A stretch of 64,000 nucleotides of DNA, from the NCBI GenBank assembly GCA_902495705.1, contig CABUXT010000008.1:11811-75810 (forward strand), in the 5' to 3' direction. The notes under the pieces were generated by a model. The model did not search any database, had not been told where the DNA came from, and was given only the letters and a program-made list of their open reading frames with translations. Position numbers and translations under genes: made by a program. This stretch comes from an uncultured cyanobacterium. GTDB taxonomy: Bacteria; Cyanobacteriota; Vampirovibrionia; Gastranaerophilales; Gastranaerophilaceae. Positions 35,506 through 44,501 of this stretch are shown piece by piece (position 1 is the first letter of the stretch; the number at the start of each line of letters is the position of its first letter).

Positions 35506-37530
35506 TTAATATAATAAGTCACCTACACCAAATGTAAAGTATCCGTTTTTAGAACCGCTATGTCCAGGATTTGTAAGTGGAATACCATAATCGATTGACA
35601 ACGGTCCCATTCCAGGGATAAATACTTTCAAACCGATACCTGCAGATACCGCGTATTCAGGTCTGTCATACAATTTGTTGGAAATCGTTCCGTCAAATAC
35701 TTTACCTGCATCAGCCCAAACTGTGAATCTGATATTGTTCAAGAAAGCGATTCTTGTTCTGTCCATAAACGGAATTGGTGTTGCAAATTCGGCAGAACCC
35801 ATAATGAAGGCGTTACCTGTACCAACACCACTCATTTTGAAACCTCTGACAGTATAAGGGCCACCTAAACGATATGCCATAACTTCAGGAATATCTCCGT
35901 GAAGTGCGCCACCACCTTTAGCAGTGAATGTCAAAGATGATTTTTTACCAACAGGAACATATTGTTTAATCATACCGGTAAGTTTGCCGTTTGTTTTGTC
36001 AAAACCGTTAAGTCCGATATTTTCATCAAATCTCAAACTTGCCATTGTACCATGTCTTGTTACTGTAGCAGAATCTCTGGTATCGTAAATCAATGCAGGG
36101 CTTAATGACATAAATAGTCCGCCTTCTAACTGTTCTGCACGACGAGCAATCGGAATATTATATTTGTTATACAAACCTGAAATTCCATTGAAATCACCTT
36201 CACGAACATCAATATTTTCAACACCTAAACTGAATGATGAAGTTGCGTGTCTGTTCTTTTTAAGTCTGTGTGCAACAGTCATTTCACCACCATATCTTCT
36301 TTCAATTGCCAACGGAATTTGGTATGAACCGAAATCTCTGAAGAACAATCTTGTATTTAAAGATGTATCGGCATTATAGAAATACGGTTTGAAATAGCTC
36401 AATTCTGCTTGAATATTCATGTGGTCTTTTACGGATGAATCGTTCAGGATTACACCGGTACCAACCAAACCTGTCAAAGAAAGTCTTTCGCATCTGCCGC
36501 GGAAGTTGTTTTCTGCAATACCCATTGAACCGAACAAACCTGTAACTGTATCAAGACCACCACCGACAGAAATACTTGCGGTTCTTTGTTCTTGGATTTT
36601 TATTGTAATATCGTAAGCATCAGGAACTTCTTCACTAGGTTCAATTTCTCTTGTTACATCTTTGAAAGCCTGAGTTGCGTACAATCTTACCAAATCTTCT
36701 TTGATAAGATTTTCGTTATAAATCATCCCGGGTTCAGTCAAGATATTACGCGCAACAATATAATCTTTGGTCTTTTCGTTACCTTCAATCATAATTTTGT
36801 CGATAATACCTTCTTTGATGCTGATATTGATTGTACCATCAGGGTCATCGTCAACCGAATCAACTCTAGCCAAGATATAGCCTTTTGAGGTGTAAAGTTC
36901 TTGAATTTGAGAAATTGCAGCGTTCAATTTTGCGATATTTTGCGGTTTTCCTTTCATATCATTAAGGGTTGCTAAAATATCTTCAATCGGAACTACTGTG
37001 TTTCCTTCAACAGTAAAATCTTTCACAGGAACATTTTCTTCTACAACGACTTTTACTGTAACTGTCCCATCATCATTTTTAGATGGAATAGCTTTCATTT
37101 TCTCTGTGAAATAGCCTGTTTCGTAAATCGTTTTCAAATCGGATTGCAGAGTTTCTCTGGTATATTCTCCGCCCTCTTTCATTTGCATTTTTTCCAGCAA
37201 TTCTTGCGGAGTAATAGAGTTTAGACCATAGAATTCGATTTTTTTAATAGTTCTTTTTTCTTTATCAGCAGGCGCTGACGAAGTTGTGCTTGGAGAAGAC
37301 AAGTTTGTCGGATATTGACCTGTAGTGTAATCAGGAGTTTTCTTTTCTGAATCGGAATAGTTTGTGTATTTGTCAAAAACAGTGTTAGCATAATTGTTAT
37401 TGTATTGGACAGCCTCGTCAGAAAGACCCATTCCGCCCCATACGTCATCAACAGCTAAACTATGCGTTTGCGCAGTCATCGCTAAGATTAAAGCTAACAT
37501 TAAATGTCTGGTAATCTTATTTAATTTCAA
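35506..37530 (-). CDS. bamA: BamA/Omp85 outer-membrane assembly protein
   Basis: It inserts beta-barrel proteins into the outer membrane. The 674-residue product begins at TTG after AAGGGAATATATTC. It has a signal peptide to about residue 26, a low-complexity linker, three POTRA domains (about 90-330, beginning KRTIKKIEFYGLNSITPQELL), and a C-terminal barrel with the lid-lock motif PYTVRGFKM. Three POTRA domains match the cyanobacterial rather than the proteobacterial form. ompH follows. Confidence 0.94.
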   Translation of the reverse strand: MKLNKITRHLMLALILAMTAQTHSLAVDDVWGGMGLSDEAVQYNNNYANTVFDKYTNYSDSEKKTPDYTTGQYPTNLSSPSTTSSAPADKEKRTIKKIEFYGLNSITPQELLEKMQMKEGGEYTRETLQSDLKTIYETGYFTEKMKAIPSKNDDGTVTVKVVVEENVPVKDFTVEGNTVVPIEDILATLNDMKGKPQNIAKLNAAISQIQELYTSKGYILARVDSVDDDPDGTINISIKEGIIDKIMIEGNEKTKDYIVARNILTEPGMIYNENLIKEDLVRLYATQAFKDVTREIEPSEEVPDAYDITIKIQEQRTASISVGGGLDTVTGLFGSMGIAENNFRGRCERLSLTGLVGTGVILNDSSVKDHMNIQAELSYFKPYFYNADTSLNTRLFFRDFGSYQIPLAIERRYGGEMTVAHRLKKNRHATSSFSLGVENIDVREGDFNGISGLYNKYNIPIARRAEQLEGGLFMSLSPALIYDTRDSATVTRHGTMASLRFDENIGLNGFDKTNGKLTGMIKQYVPVGKKSSLTFTAKGGGALHGDIPEVMAYRLGGPYTVRGFKMSGVGTGNAFIMGSAEFATPIPFMDRTRIAFLNNIRFTVWADAGKVFDGTISNKLYDRPEYAVSAGIGLKVFIPGMGPLSIDYGIPLTNPGHSGSKNGYFTFGVGDLLY

Positions 37531-37570
37531 GAATATATTCCCTTACAAACTCTCACTATTCTCCAACAAA

Positions 37571-37579
37571 ATTGTAGCA
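37571..37579 (-). promoter_or_regulatory. Extended -10 promoter of bamA
   Basis: TGCTACAAT on the minus strand lies 40 bases before the bamA TTG start. A normal leader with a ribosome site follows. Confidence 0.6.
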
Positions 37580-37605
37580 TAAATTATTTAAAAAGTACAA
37601 AATTT

Positions 37606-38424
37606 TTACATCTGTTTACCAACAGCAATTTTGTAAACCTTATTTTTATTCATTCCGTACAGTTCAGATAGAATTATTGAGATGTCTTTTGCCCCAAAAC
37701 CTTTATCTTGCAATGTTTTTATCTTGTCTTCAATTTCAGAAGTTTCGCTTTTATTTTTATCCCTAAATATCAAACAAACAAATTCACCTTTTGATACATT
37801 ATTTTTCAAATGTTCAATCACGGCGGAAATTTCATCAACAACGACTTCCTCAAACACTTTGGTTAATTCTCTGCCAAATGCAACTTTTGCGTCAGGTCGA
37901 ACAGTTTTGATAATTTCTAAAGACTGAATAATTCTGTTTGGCGAATCATAGAACACGAAATCGTTATACTTATATTTTGTTGCAATTTCTTCAATCTGAG
38001 TTTTGCTTTTTGGCAAAAATCCAATAAACGTGAAGGTTTCATCTTCTCGCGAAACTTGAGACAAAAACGTGATAACCGCATTAGCTCCGGCAAGTGACGT
38101 CAAACTAAAACCGTTTTTTCTAAGTTCTTTTACAATTACGGACCCCGGGTCGCAAATCAACGGAGTTCCGGCATCAGAAACCAATGCCATTTTTTTACCG
38201 CTTTTTAAAATATCAAGAATTTGGTTAATGCGTTCTTTTTCGTTGTACTTGTGGTAGGAAACGCACTTTGTTTTTATATCAAAATGGTTAAGCAATTTTT
38301 GAGTGACACGACTGTCCTCACACGCAATTAAATCAACAGATTTTAGAACTTCAATTGCTCGTAAAGTGATATCGCCCAAATTTCCGATAGGCGTCGGAAC
38401 TACATAAAAATCAAATTCTTTCAT
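37606..38424 (-). CDS. rsmI: 16S rRNA (cytidine1402-2'-O)-methyltransferase
   Basis: It methylates the ribose of C1402 in the decoding centre. The 272-residue product from MKEFDFYVVPTPIGNLGD carries the family N-terminus, LIACEDSRVTQKLL, LVSDAGTPLICDPGS and FLPKSKTQ. The upstream in-frame 39 codons run through a repeat and are rejected. The -10 box TACAAT ends 6 bases before this ATG with no Shine-Dalgarno. It is divergent from rsmD, another 16S rRNA methylase. Confidence 0.94.
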   Translation of the reverse strand: MKEFDFYVVPTPIGNLGDITLRAIEVLKSVDLIACEDSRVTQKLLNHFDIKTKCVSYHKYNEKERINQILDILKSGKKMALVSDAGTPLICDPGSVIVKELRKNGFSLTSLAGANAVITFLSQVSREDETFTFIGFLPKSKTQIEEIATKYKYNDFVFYDSPNRIIQSLEIIKTVRPDAKVAFGRELTKVFEEVVVDEISAVIEHLKNNVSKGEFVCLIFRDKNKSETSEIEDKIKTLQDKGFGAKDISIILSELYGMNKNKVYKIAVGKQM

Positions 38425-38430
38425 AGCCCA

Positions 38431-38439
38431 ATTGTAGCA
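38431..38439 (-). promoter_or_regulatory. rsmI promoter, apparently leaderless
   Basis: Extended -10 TGCTACAAT on the minus strand is separated from ATG by TGGGCT only. Confidence 0.65.
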
Positions 38440-38462
38440 TAAGCGACTTTTCGGAACAAGGG

Positions 38463-38530
38463 AATGGGGAAGTCGGAGGTCAGGAGGGCAAAAAGCCTGC
38501 CCTCCTGACCTCTCGCCTTCCGGCCCTCTG
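38463..38530. repeat. Purine-rich junction element pair, face to face
   Basis: GTCAGGAGGGCA and TGCCCTCCTGAC-type arms around AAAAAGCC form an inverted pair between the divergent rsmI and rsmD promoters. The same element borders most repeat arrays here. Confidence 0.7.
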
Positions 38531-38554
38531 CTATAACCCAAATTCTGCTTTTCA

Positions 38555-38563
38555 TGCTAAAAT
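38555..38563 (+). promoter_or_regulatory. rsmD promoter, apparently leaderless
   Basis: Extended -10 TGCTAAAAT is separated from the rsmD ATG by seven bases (TCTTGTT). No Shine-Dalgarno is present. Confidence 0.65.
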
Positions 38564-38570
38564 TCTTGTT

Positions 38571-39098
38571 ATGAATATCACGGCAGGAAAATTCAAGGGT
38601 CAAAAAATTATCGCACCGGATGAAAATATCACCCGTCCGACTTTGTCAAAAGTCCGAATGAGTGTGTTCAACACTCTGCAAGCTATGATTGATTTTGAGG
38701 GCGGAAGTTTTCTTGATATGTATGCAGGTTCAGGCATAATGGGGCTTGAGGCTCTATCTCGCGGATTTTCTTCAGTTGTTATGATTGAAAAAAACAAAAA
38801 AGTCTACAACGTTATCAAATCGAATTTGAAAAAATATGAAAAAGACAACGATATAAAACTTTTTCTCGGTGACAGCTTAAAGGTTTGCGAAAAATTTAAC
38901 AAAAATTTTAACATCGTATACATTGACCCACCGTATTTTTCAGGAGTATACGAAAACAGTTTGGCATTGGCTAAAAAAATCTGTGACGGAATTGTGATTT
39001 TAGAACATGTTGTTGAATTAGATTTGTCCGAATATGAAATTCTAAAACAAAAAAAATATGGCGATAAATTTATAACTTTTATCAACGCATCTTACTAA
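38571..39098 (+). CDS. rsmD: 16S rRNA (guanine966-N2)-methyltransferase
   Basis: The 175-residue product has the RsmD opening MNITAGKFKGQKI, TRPTLSKVRMSVFNTL, the SAM motif FLDMYAGSGIMGLEALSRG and the catalytic NPPY-type box as DPPY (VYIDPPYFSG). All are in the expected order for the YhhF/RsmD family. It is the first gene after a divergent, apparently leaderless promoter. Confidence 0.94.
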   Translation: MNITAGKFKGQKIIAPDENITRPTLSKVRMSVFNTLQAMIDFEGGSFLDMYAGSGIMGLEALSRGFSSVVMIEKNKKVYNVIKSNLKKYEKDNDIKLFLGDSLKVCEKFNKNFNIVYIDPPYFSGVYENSLALAKKICDGIVILEHVVELDLSEYEILKQKKYGDKFITFINASY

Positions 39099-39184
39099 TA
39101 ACTAAACTTAACAATAATAGACGAAAATGCGCTTTTGCTCTATAATAAATACTGTCATGCCAATTTATATGGGGAATTTTCAAA

Positions 39185-40237
39185 ATGGAAGAAACAAAAA
39201 AGCAAAAAGTGTTGTTAATAAAATTGTCATCTTTAGGGGATGTAATTTTTAATATTCCATTGGCAAATGCACTAAAAGATGCCGGTTATGAGGTGACTTG
39301 GCTTGTTTCAGAAAAAGGAATTCAAGTTGTTGAAAATAACCCATGCGTAGATAAAGCGATTTTAGCTCCTGTTGGCAGATGGAAAAAACGTGGATTTTCA
39401 TTAGAAAGCTTTAAAGAATACCTTGCAATCCTAAAACAAATTCGTAATGAAAAATTTGATATCGCAATTGATTCTCAAATGATGTTGAAAAGCCTTTACT
39501 GGATGTTATTTTGTGGTGCAAAACGCAGAATTATTTCTAAAGAAGCTCGCGAAATGGCAATTTTAGGCGGTAATGAATGGATTGACGATATTTCTTACGC
39601 ACCTGATTCTCCAATCGTGCTTAATTATTTGAGATATGCAAATTATCTCGGCATAAAACCTGAATCTATCAAGGTTTCACTACCTGCAAGAAGTGAAGAA
39701 CAAATCGCAAAAATTGATGAACTTTTGTCAGGTTTAGATAAATCAAAACCGCTTGTTGTTATTGCACCTGCAACAACTTGGGTAAACAAACACTGGAATC
39801 GAGACAATTGGAAAATCGTTGTTGATAATTTGGCAAGTTCTTGCAACCTTGTATTCACAGGCGGACCAAATGATAATGAATTGATTGAATATATCAGCGG
39901 CGGAAAATTTTTAAATTTGGCAGGAAAAACCGATATTATGGAACTGATGGAAGTTTTTTCAAGAGCAAACCTTGTTATGGCACCTGATAGCGGTAGTGCA
40001 CATTTAGCTTGGGCTACAGGGAATCCTGCCGTTGTAACTATTTTTACCTGCACACCAAAAGATGTTTTAGCTCCATTTGGCGCAAGTGACAAATATGTAG
40101 CAATGGGCGGTTGCGGTTTGCCATGCCAGCCATGTTTCAAACGAAAATGTAAACTTCACAAAAACCCTAACGCATGTACAAATTTCCCTAATCCGAAAGA
40201 TGTGGTTGATGTTGTTACTCACTTGATATTTTCTTAA
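39185..40237 (+). CDS. Glycosyltransferase family 9 (heptosyltransferase-like)
   Basis: The 350-residue product resembles lipopolysaccharide heptosyltransferases. It has KVLLIKLSSLGDVIFNIPLANAL at the N-terminus, PATTWVNKHWNRDNW, FTGGPNDNELI and the donor-site segment VMAPDSGSAHLAWATGNPAV. A C-terminal Cys group (CGLPCQPCFKRKCKLHKNPNAC) is longer than in most members. The sugar is unknown. It has a TATAAT promoter and GGGGAAT ribosome site of its own and supports a surface glycolipid or LPS-like layer. Confidence 0.87.
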   Translation: MEETKKQKVLLIKLSSLGDVIFNIPLANALKDAGYEVTWLVSEKGIQVVENNPCVDKAILAPVGRWKKRGFSLESFKEYLAILKQIRNEKFDIAIDSQMMLKSLYWMLFCGAKRRIISKEAREMAILGGNEWIDDISYAPDSPIVLNYLRYANYLGIKPESIKVSLPARSEEQIAKIDELLSGLDKSKPLVVIAPATTWVNKHWNRDNWKIVVDNLASSCNLVFTGGPNDNELIEYISGGKFLNLAGKTDIMELMEVFSRANLVMAPDSGSAHLAWATGNPAVVTIFTCTPKDVLAPFGASDKYVAMGGCGLPCQPCFKRKCKLHKNPNACTNFPNPKDVVDVVTHLIFS

Positions 40238-40288
40238 AAAAGTATTATAATTATATATCATATTCATATATTGCAAAAAAGGGTATCC

Positions 40289-42196
40289 ATGGGTTTATTT
40301 GATAAATTTAAGGAAGTTACAAAAAAAGTTTCTGAAGTCGAAAATAACATTTACCATGAAAAGCGCGGTTATTTAGAGATTTACGAAAGAAATATTGAAT
40401 TAGAGCGCGAAATCGCCGAACGTACGGAAGAATTGAACGACGCTAATAAACGTATGTTCACCTTGCAGCACATTTGGGATATGATGAACTCTTCCACTCC
40501 GCTGGAAAATGTATTGGAAGCCATTGTAAACAGTACCCAAGGCGAACTTGGTTATATGCATTGTGCGATTATCAGCAAAAACGAAGATGAAGACGGTGAA
40601 TATTTGCATGTTATGGCTCAATCAAATGACGGTTTGATTGACAGATTGAATAACATTATCGGCTCTCCGGGGATTCAAACTCGACGTTTACATTATTCTC
40701 CTGAAAGCGTTTTCGCTGACACAATGAAACAGCGCACAATTATTCAAACCAAAGCAATTGATTTGTCTTTGAAGTCAGTTTTGCCTGATTTGCCACCGGA
40801 AACTGTTCAAAAAGTTATCACAAATCAACCGATAAAATCTGTTATCGTAGTACCATTAGTAGCTCAGAAAAAAGAATTTGGCTGGTTCTGCGTATTTTCA
40901 TCTCGAGAAGAACTTGCAGGAGCTGAAATGGACTTTTTGGGCTTGTTTGCAAAACAAATTGAAATGGCAATCACTATTGCCGATTTGTTCCAAGCAGTGC
41001 GCGAACAGGCTGTAACAGATGCTCTGACAGGTTTATATAACAGAAGATATTTTGAAGAAGCTTTGGAAAAAGAAGTTCAGCGTGCAAAACGTCAAAATCA
41101 ACCATTCTCAATTATCGGAATTGATTTGGACTTTTTGAAAAAAATCAACGATACTTACGGTCACAATTTCGGCGACTTGGCGATTAAAACAATTGCAGAT
41201 GTACTGAAATCAAATGCTCGTTCTGTCGATATTCCTGCTCGTATGGGCGGTGAAGAATTTAACGTCTTACTTCCGGGGATTACTTCAGAAGGTGCAATGA
41301 TTGCGGCAGAAAGAATCCGTAAATCTATCGAAAGTGCCGAAATTGACACAATCGGACATATCACAGGAAGTTTAGGTGTTGCAACTTATTTAGAACAAAG
41401 TGACAATGTCGAAGAGTTGTTAGAGTTGACAGACCAAGCAATGTACACTTCAAAACGCAACGGCAGAAACCGAGTTACACTGGCAAAACCTGTATCTGAA
41501 ACTTATTGGCAAGAGATTGCAGTCAATACATTCCTTGATATTTTGTCAAAAAATCGTATTCCAAAAGCAAGAAGTTTGTCAAAAGAATTGTGCCTCAAAC
41601 TCAAAGCTCCTGCTAACAAAGATGAAGTCTCAAAAGAAGCTTTGTATACCGTTGCAGATATGTTGACAAAATTGTACAACCCAATGCATACCCCCGGGGT
41701 AATTAAAAACAAAGTCCTTATGGCAGTGAGCCTTGCAAAACGTTTTGATATTCCAAAAGAAGATATTGACAACCTGAGAGTCGCAGTTTTGCTCTATGAT
41801 ATTGGTAACTTGATGCTCCCTGATGATATTTTGCAAAAAGCAACTCCACTGACTGATGAAGAACGCGAAAAAATCAAACATCACCCTGTCATTGCAGCAA
41901 GAGATATTTTGAAACCGATTTCATATATTCAAGATGTTTTGCCTATAATTGAACACCACCACGAAAACTGGGATGGTTCAGGTTATCCGAACAAAATGTC
42001 AAAAAATGAAATTCCGTTGACATCACAAATTATTCTTATTATTGATGAATATTTTGCCCTAATTGAACAAAGACCATACCGTGCTAAGCTTTCAAGCAAA
42101 GATGCTTTAGAAATTATAAAAGCTGATGCAGGCAAAAAATGGAACGAAAATTTGGTAAAAGAATTTATTTCCCTGATTGAGCATGATATAGTTTAG
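40289..42196 (+). CDS. GAF-GGDEF protein with degenerate HD-GYP domain
   Basis: The 635-residue signalling protein starts at ATG after AAAAGGGTATCC. A coiled coil (about 15-60) is followed by a GAF-like sensor (about 60-235). The diguanylate cyclase domain has an active GGEEF at 320-324 and an inhibitory RxxD I-site (RSVD, 311-314). The C-terminal HD-GYP-like domain keeps HHHENWDGSGYP (556-567) and RPYR, but its HDxGK box is YDIGN (503-507). The His ligand and Lys are lost. It may therefore make c-di-GMP and use the HD part for binding or regulation. thiL follows after 5 bases. Confidence 0.88.
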   Translation: MGLFDKFKEVTKKVSEVENNIYHEKRGYLEIYERNIELEREIAERTEELNDANKRMFTLQHIWDMMNSSTPLENVLEAIVNSTQGELGYMHCAIISKNEDEDGEYLHVMAQSNDGLIDRLNNIIGSPGIQTRRLHYSPESVFADTMKQRTIIQTKAIDLSLKSVLPDLPPETVQKVITNQPIKSVIVVPLVAQKKEFGWFCVFSSREELAGAEMDFLGLFAKQIEMAITIADLFQAVREQAVTDALTGLYNRRYFEEALEKEVQRAKRQNQPFSIIGIDLDFLKKINDTYGHNFGDLAIKTIADVLKSNARSVDIPARMGGEEFNVLLPGITSEGAMIAAERIRKSIESAEIDTIGHITGSLGVATYLEQSDNVEELLELTDQAMYTSKRNGRNRVTLAKPVSETYWQEIAVNTFLDILSKNRIPKARSLSKELCLKLKAPANKDEVSKEALYTVADMLTKLYNPMHTPGVIKNKVLMAVSLAKRFDIPKEDIDNLRVAVLLYDIGNLMLPDDILQKATPLTDEEREKIKHHPVIAARDILKPISYIQDVLPIIEHHHENWDGSGYPNKMSKNEIPLTSQIILIIDEYFALIEQRPYRAKLSSKDALEIIKADAGKKWNENLVKEFISLIEHDIV

Positions 42197-42201
42197 ATAT
42201 T

Positions 42202-43122
42202 ATGAGGGAAAAAGATTTTATATCCATAATAAAAGAAACGCTCAATTCAAAATATATCGGCGATGATTGCGCGTACTTGGATGATTTGGGTATTGTCGTA
42301 ACTCAAGACAGCTTGGTCGAAGGGGTACATTTTTTGTCAGACAAAATTACACCGTTTCAACTTGGTTATAAGTCTGTAATGGTGAATGTTTCAGATGTTG
42401 TGGCAAGCGGTGCCGAGCCTAAATACTTGACGATTGCTCTTTCTCTTCCTTCTGATATTGATGAAAACTTTGTCAAAGAGTTTTATCAAGGATGCAAATG
42501 CGCATGTGGTGAGGATATCAAGATTGTTGGCGGTGATATCACAGGGGCAGACAAAATCTTTGTTTCAGTTTGCGCAATCGGTTCAACTGTAGGACGAAAA
42601 ATTTCGTCAAGAAAAAATGCGAAAATCGGCTATAAAGTTGTTGTTGCAGGAAATCACGGTTCTTCTGCAATCGGTTTGCAGTTGCTTTTAAATGGGAAAA
42701 ATACTCCTGAAAAGTTAATCAAAGCGCACCTTGAACCTTGCGCCCAAATTGAATTCGGACAATATATCGGCAAAAATATAAAACAAGATTACGGAATGAT
42801 GGACACCTCAGATGGACTTATGGATGCACTTTCAACTATTGCAAATGAAAGCGGTGTCTTGCTTAACATTGATTTTGGCAAAATTCCTCATGACAAAGGA
42901 ATCGAAAACTTTGACAATTGGCAAAATTTTGTTCTCTATGGTGGCGAAGATTATGGCATTGTTGCAGTTGTGCCAAATGATTTTGAATGTCCGTACGGCA
43001 AGGTTATAGGGCAAGCAAAAGAAGGTTTAGGGGTTGATTTGCATTACCAAAATCAACTTATGCATTTGACGAAAAAAGATGTTGAAAATAAAGTATTTTC
43101 GCATTTCAAGGAGAATTTATGA
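42202..43122 (+). CDS. thiL: Thiamine-monophosphate kinase
   Basis: It phosphorylates thiamine phosphate to thiamine diphosphate. The 306-residue product has GDDCAYLDDLGIVVTQDSLVEGVHF, MVNVSDVVASGAEPKYLTIALSLP, VGGDITGADKI and MMDTSDGLMDAL, the AIR-synthase-like kinase signatures. No Shine-Dalgarno is visible, and it starts 5 bases after the GGDEF gene, so coupling is likely. The next gene overlaps its stop (ATGA). Confidence 0.94.
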   Translation: MREKDFISIIKETLNSKYIGDDCAYLDDLGIVVTQDSLVEGVHFLSDKITPFQLGYKSVMVNVSDVVASGAEPKYLTIALSLPSDIDENFVKEFYQGCKCACGEDIKIVGGDITGADKIFVSVCAIGSTVGRKISSRKNAKIGYKVVVAGNHGSSAIGLQLLLNGKNTPEKLIKAHLEPCAQIEFGQYIGKNIKQDYGMMDTSDGLMDALSTIANESGVLLNIDFGKIPHDKGIENFDNWQNFVLYGGEDYGIVAVVPNDFECPYGKVIGQAKEGLGVDLHYQNQLMHLTKKDVENKVFSHFKENL

Positions 43123-43778
43123 AATACAGCGCAATAATAACGGCAGGCGGAACCTCATCAAGATTTGGAAACACTAACAAACTGTTAGAAAAAATTTATG
43201 GCAAAGAAATTATTAAATACACGGTTGACGCCTTTGTAAAGGCAAATATTAATGAAATTATTATTTGCGCAAACGAGTCAATTATTTCTCTGTTGGGAAA
43301 AATTTTTACGGATTATCAGAACGTAAAAATAATCCGAGGCGGAAATTCTCGTCAAGAATCTGTTTATAACGGCTTGCAGGTTGTAACAGGTGATTATGCG
43401 CTGATACATGACGGCGCGCGCCCAATGATTACACCTGAAATTATCAAAAACGTTATGAACGAAGTTGTGACAAAAAAAGCAATTTCTGTTATGACAAAAA
43501 CTGTCGACACAATAAAAGAAGTTGATGAAAACGGCAAAATAATCAGAACAATTGACCGTTCAAAACTCTACAACACCCAGACTCCACAAGCATTTGAAAC
43601 ATCACTGATTAAAAATGTGCATGACAAACTAAAAGGACAAACCTATACTGATGATGCCGGCATGGTCGAGGCGATGGGAATTGATGTGTATGTAGTTAAT
43701 GGGGATTATAAAAATATAAAAGTCACCACCAAATCCGATTTAGCCTTGGCGGAAGTGTATTTGAGAGAAAATTCGTAG
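43119..43778 (+). CDS. ispD: 2-C-methyl-D-erythritol 4-phosphate cytidylyltransferase
   Basis: It makes CDP-methylerythritol in the MEP isoprenoid pathway. The 219-residue product shows AIITAGGTSSRFGNTNKLL (CTP site), RGGNSRQESVYNGL, LIHDGARPMI, and NTQTPQAFETSLI with DDAGMVEAMG. AAGGAGAATTT precedes ATG. It overlaps thiL by 4 bases. Its product feeds the prenyl synthase encoded in the murC operon. Confidence 0.94.
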   Translation: MKYSAIITAGGTSSRFGNTNKLLEKIYGKEIIKYTVDAFVKANINEIIICANESIISLLGKIFTDYQNVKIIRGGNSRQESVYNGLQVVTGDYALIHDGARPMITPEIIKNVMNEVVTKKAISVMTKTVDTIKEVDENGKIIRTIDRSKLYNTQTPQAFETSLIKNVHDKLKGQTYTDDAGMVEAMGIDVYVVNGDYKNIKVTTKSDLALAEVYLRENS

Positions 43779-43785
43779 GATTGTG

Positions 43786-44127
43786 GACTGGCAGGAAGGC
43801 AAGAGGGCAGGCTTTAAAAACATCCTCGCCCCTTGTGGGAGAGGAATGAGGAGAGGGGGTCAAAGACGTGCATATATCTTTGCATTGTTTGAACCTTCAA
43901 TCAGCTACTTCCTTCATGTCATTCTGAAAGCTTAGAAAATTTGTGTGAAGTATGAACACATAATTTTCTTGCTATTCAGAATCTCTAACTGAACAAACCC
44001 TCACCCATCCCTCTCCCACGGAGAGGGTATATTGTCACCCTGAATTTATTTCAGGGTCTCCAATATTACAAATTTCGTATAAGACTAATATGTTCAATTT
44101 AAGATGCTGAAACAAGTTCAGCATGAC
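43786..44127. repeat. Intergenic repeat array 6
   Basis: It contains a junction element (43786-43815), a fragment rich in CCTCGCCCCTTGTGGGAGAGG (43822-43859), an AGCTTAGAAAAT-core repeat (43918-43984), a CCCTCTCCCACGGAGAGGG hairpin (about 44009-44027), a CCCTGAA/TTCAGGG short hairpin (44034-44060), and a GCTGAA/TTCAGC short hairpin (44102-44127). No ORF is supported in 43779-44171. Confidence 0.84.
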
Positions 44128-44171
44128 AATATCCTTCTTGTCATCACTCCGCCAAAACCCAAAGGCAAAAA

Positions 44172-44387
44172 CTACTTACTCAAATCAATAAACTCTAAAC
44201 TATAATCCAAAATTTTGGCAATGTATTGAGCCTCTTTGAGCGAAAGGCTCTCTCTGTTTAATTTTCCCAAAAGGCTGTTGTATGAATAGTTTTCACCGGT
44301 TATTTCACTCAGTTTTACCGCTAGGTTTTTGAGCGTTGTACCCCTTGAGACCGCTAACATTTTTATTTTTGCCTTAATTGTATTCAT
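44172..44387 (-). CDS. Small HTH regulator next to pseudopilin 2
   Basis: The 71-residue product from MNTIKAKIKMLAVSRGTTLKNLAVKL resembles short phage-type HTH proteins (LAVKLSEITGENYSYNSLLGKLNRESLSLKEAQYIAKIL). The longer frame to 44483 would cross the operator region and is rejected. A TATAAT box ends 9 bases before ATG, so the leader is at most 2-3 bases. It is divergent from the pseudopilin gene, with paired palindromes between them. It is likely a local repressor. Confidence 0.72.
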   Translation of the reverse strand: MNTIKAKIKMLAVSRGTTLKNLAVKLSEITGENYSYNSLLGKLNRESLSLKEAQYIAKILDYSLEFIDLSK

Positions 44388-44439
44388 AATAGACCAATTA
44401 TATATTTTATTGACTTTTAATAGTAAATAATTTATAGTT

Positions 44440-44480
44440 ATATTCATATATGATAATTGATATTCGTATATGAATATAAT
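44440..44480. promoter_or_regulatory. Two operator-like repeats over the pseudopilin 2 promoter
   Basis: ATATTCATATATGA (44440-44453) and ATATTCGTATATGA (44460-44473) are direct repeats exactly 20 bases apart, each near-palindromic. The second overlaps the -10 TATAAT (44475-44480). Confidence 0.7.
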
Positions 44481-44501
44481 CACGAAAGGTTAAGGTATAA
44501 A

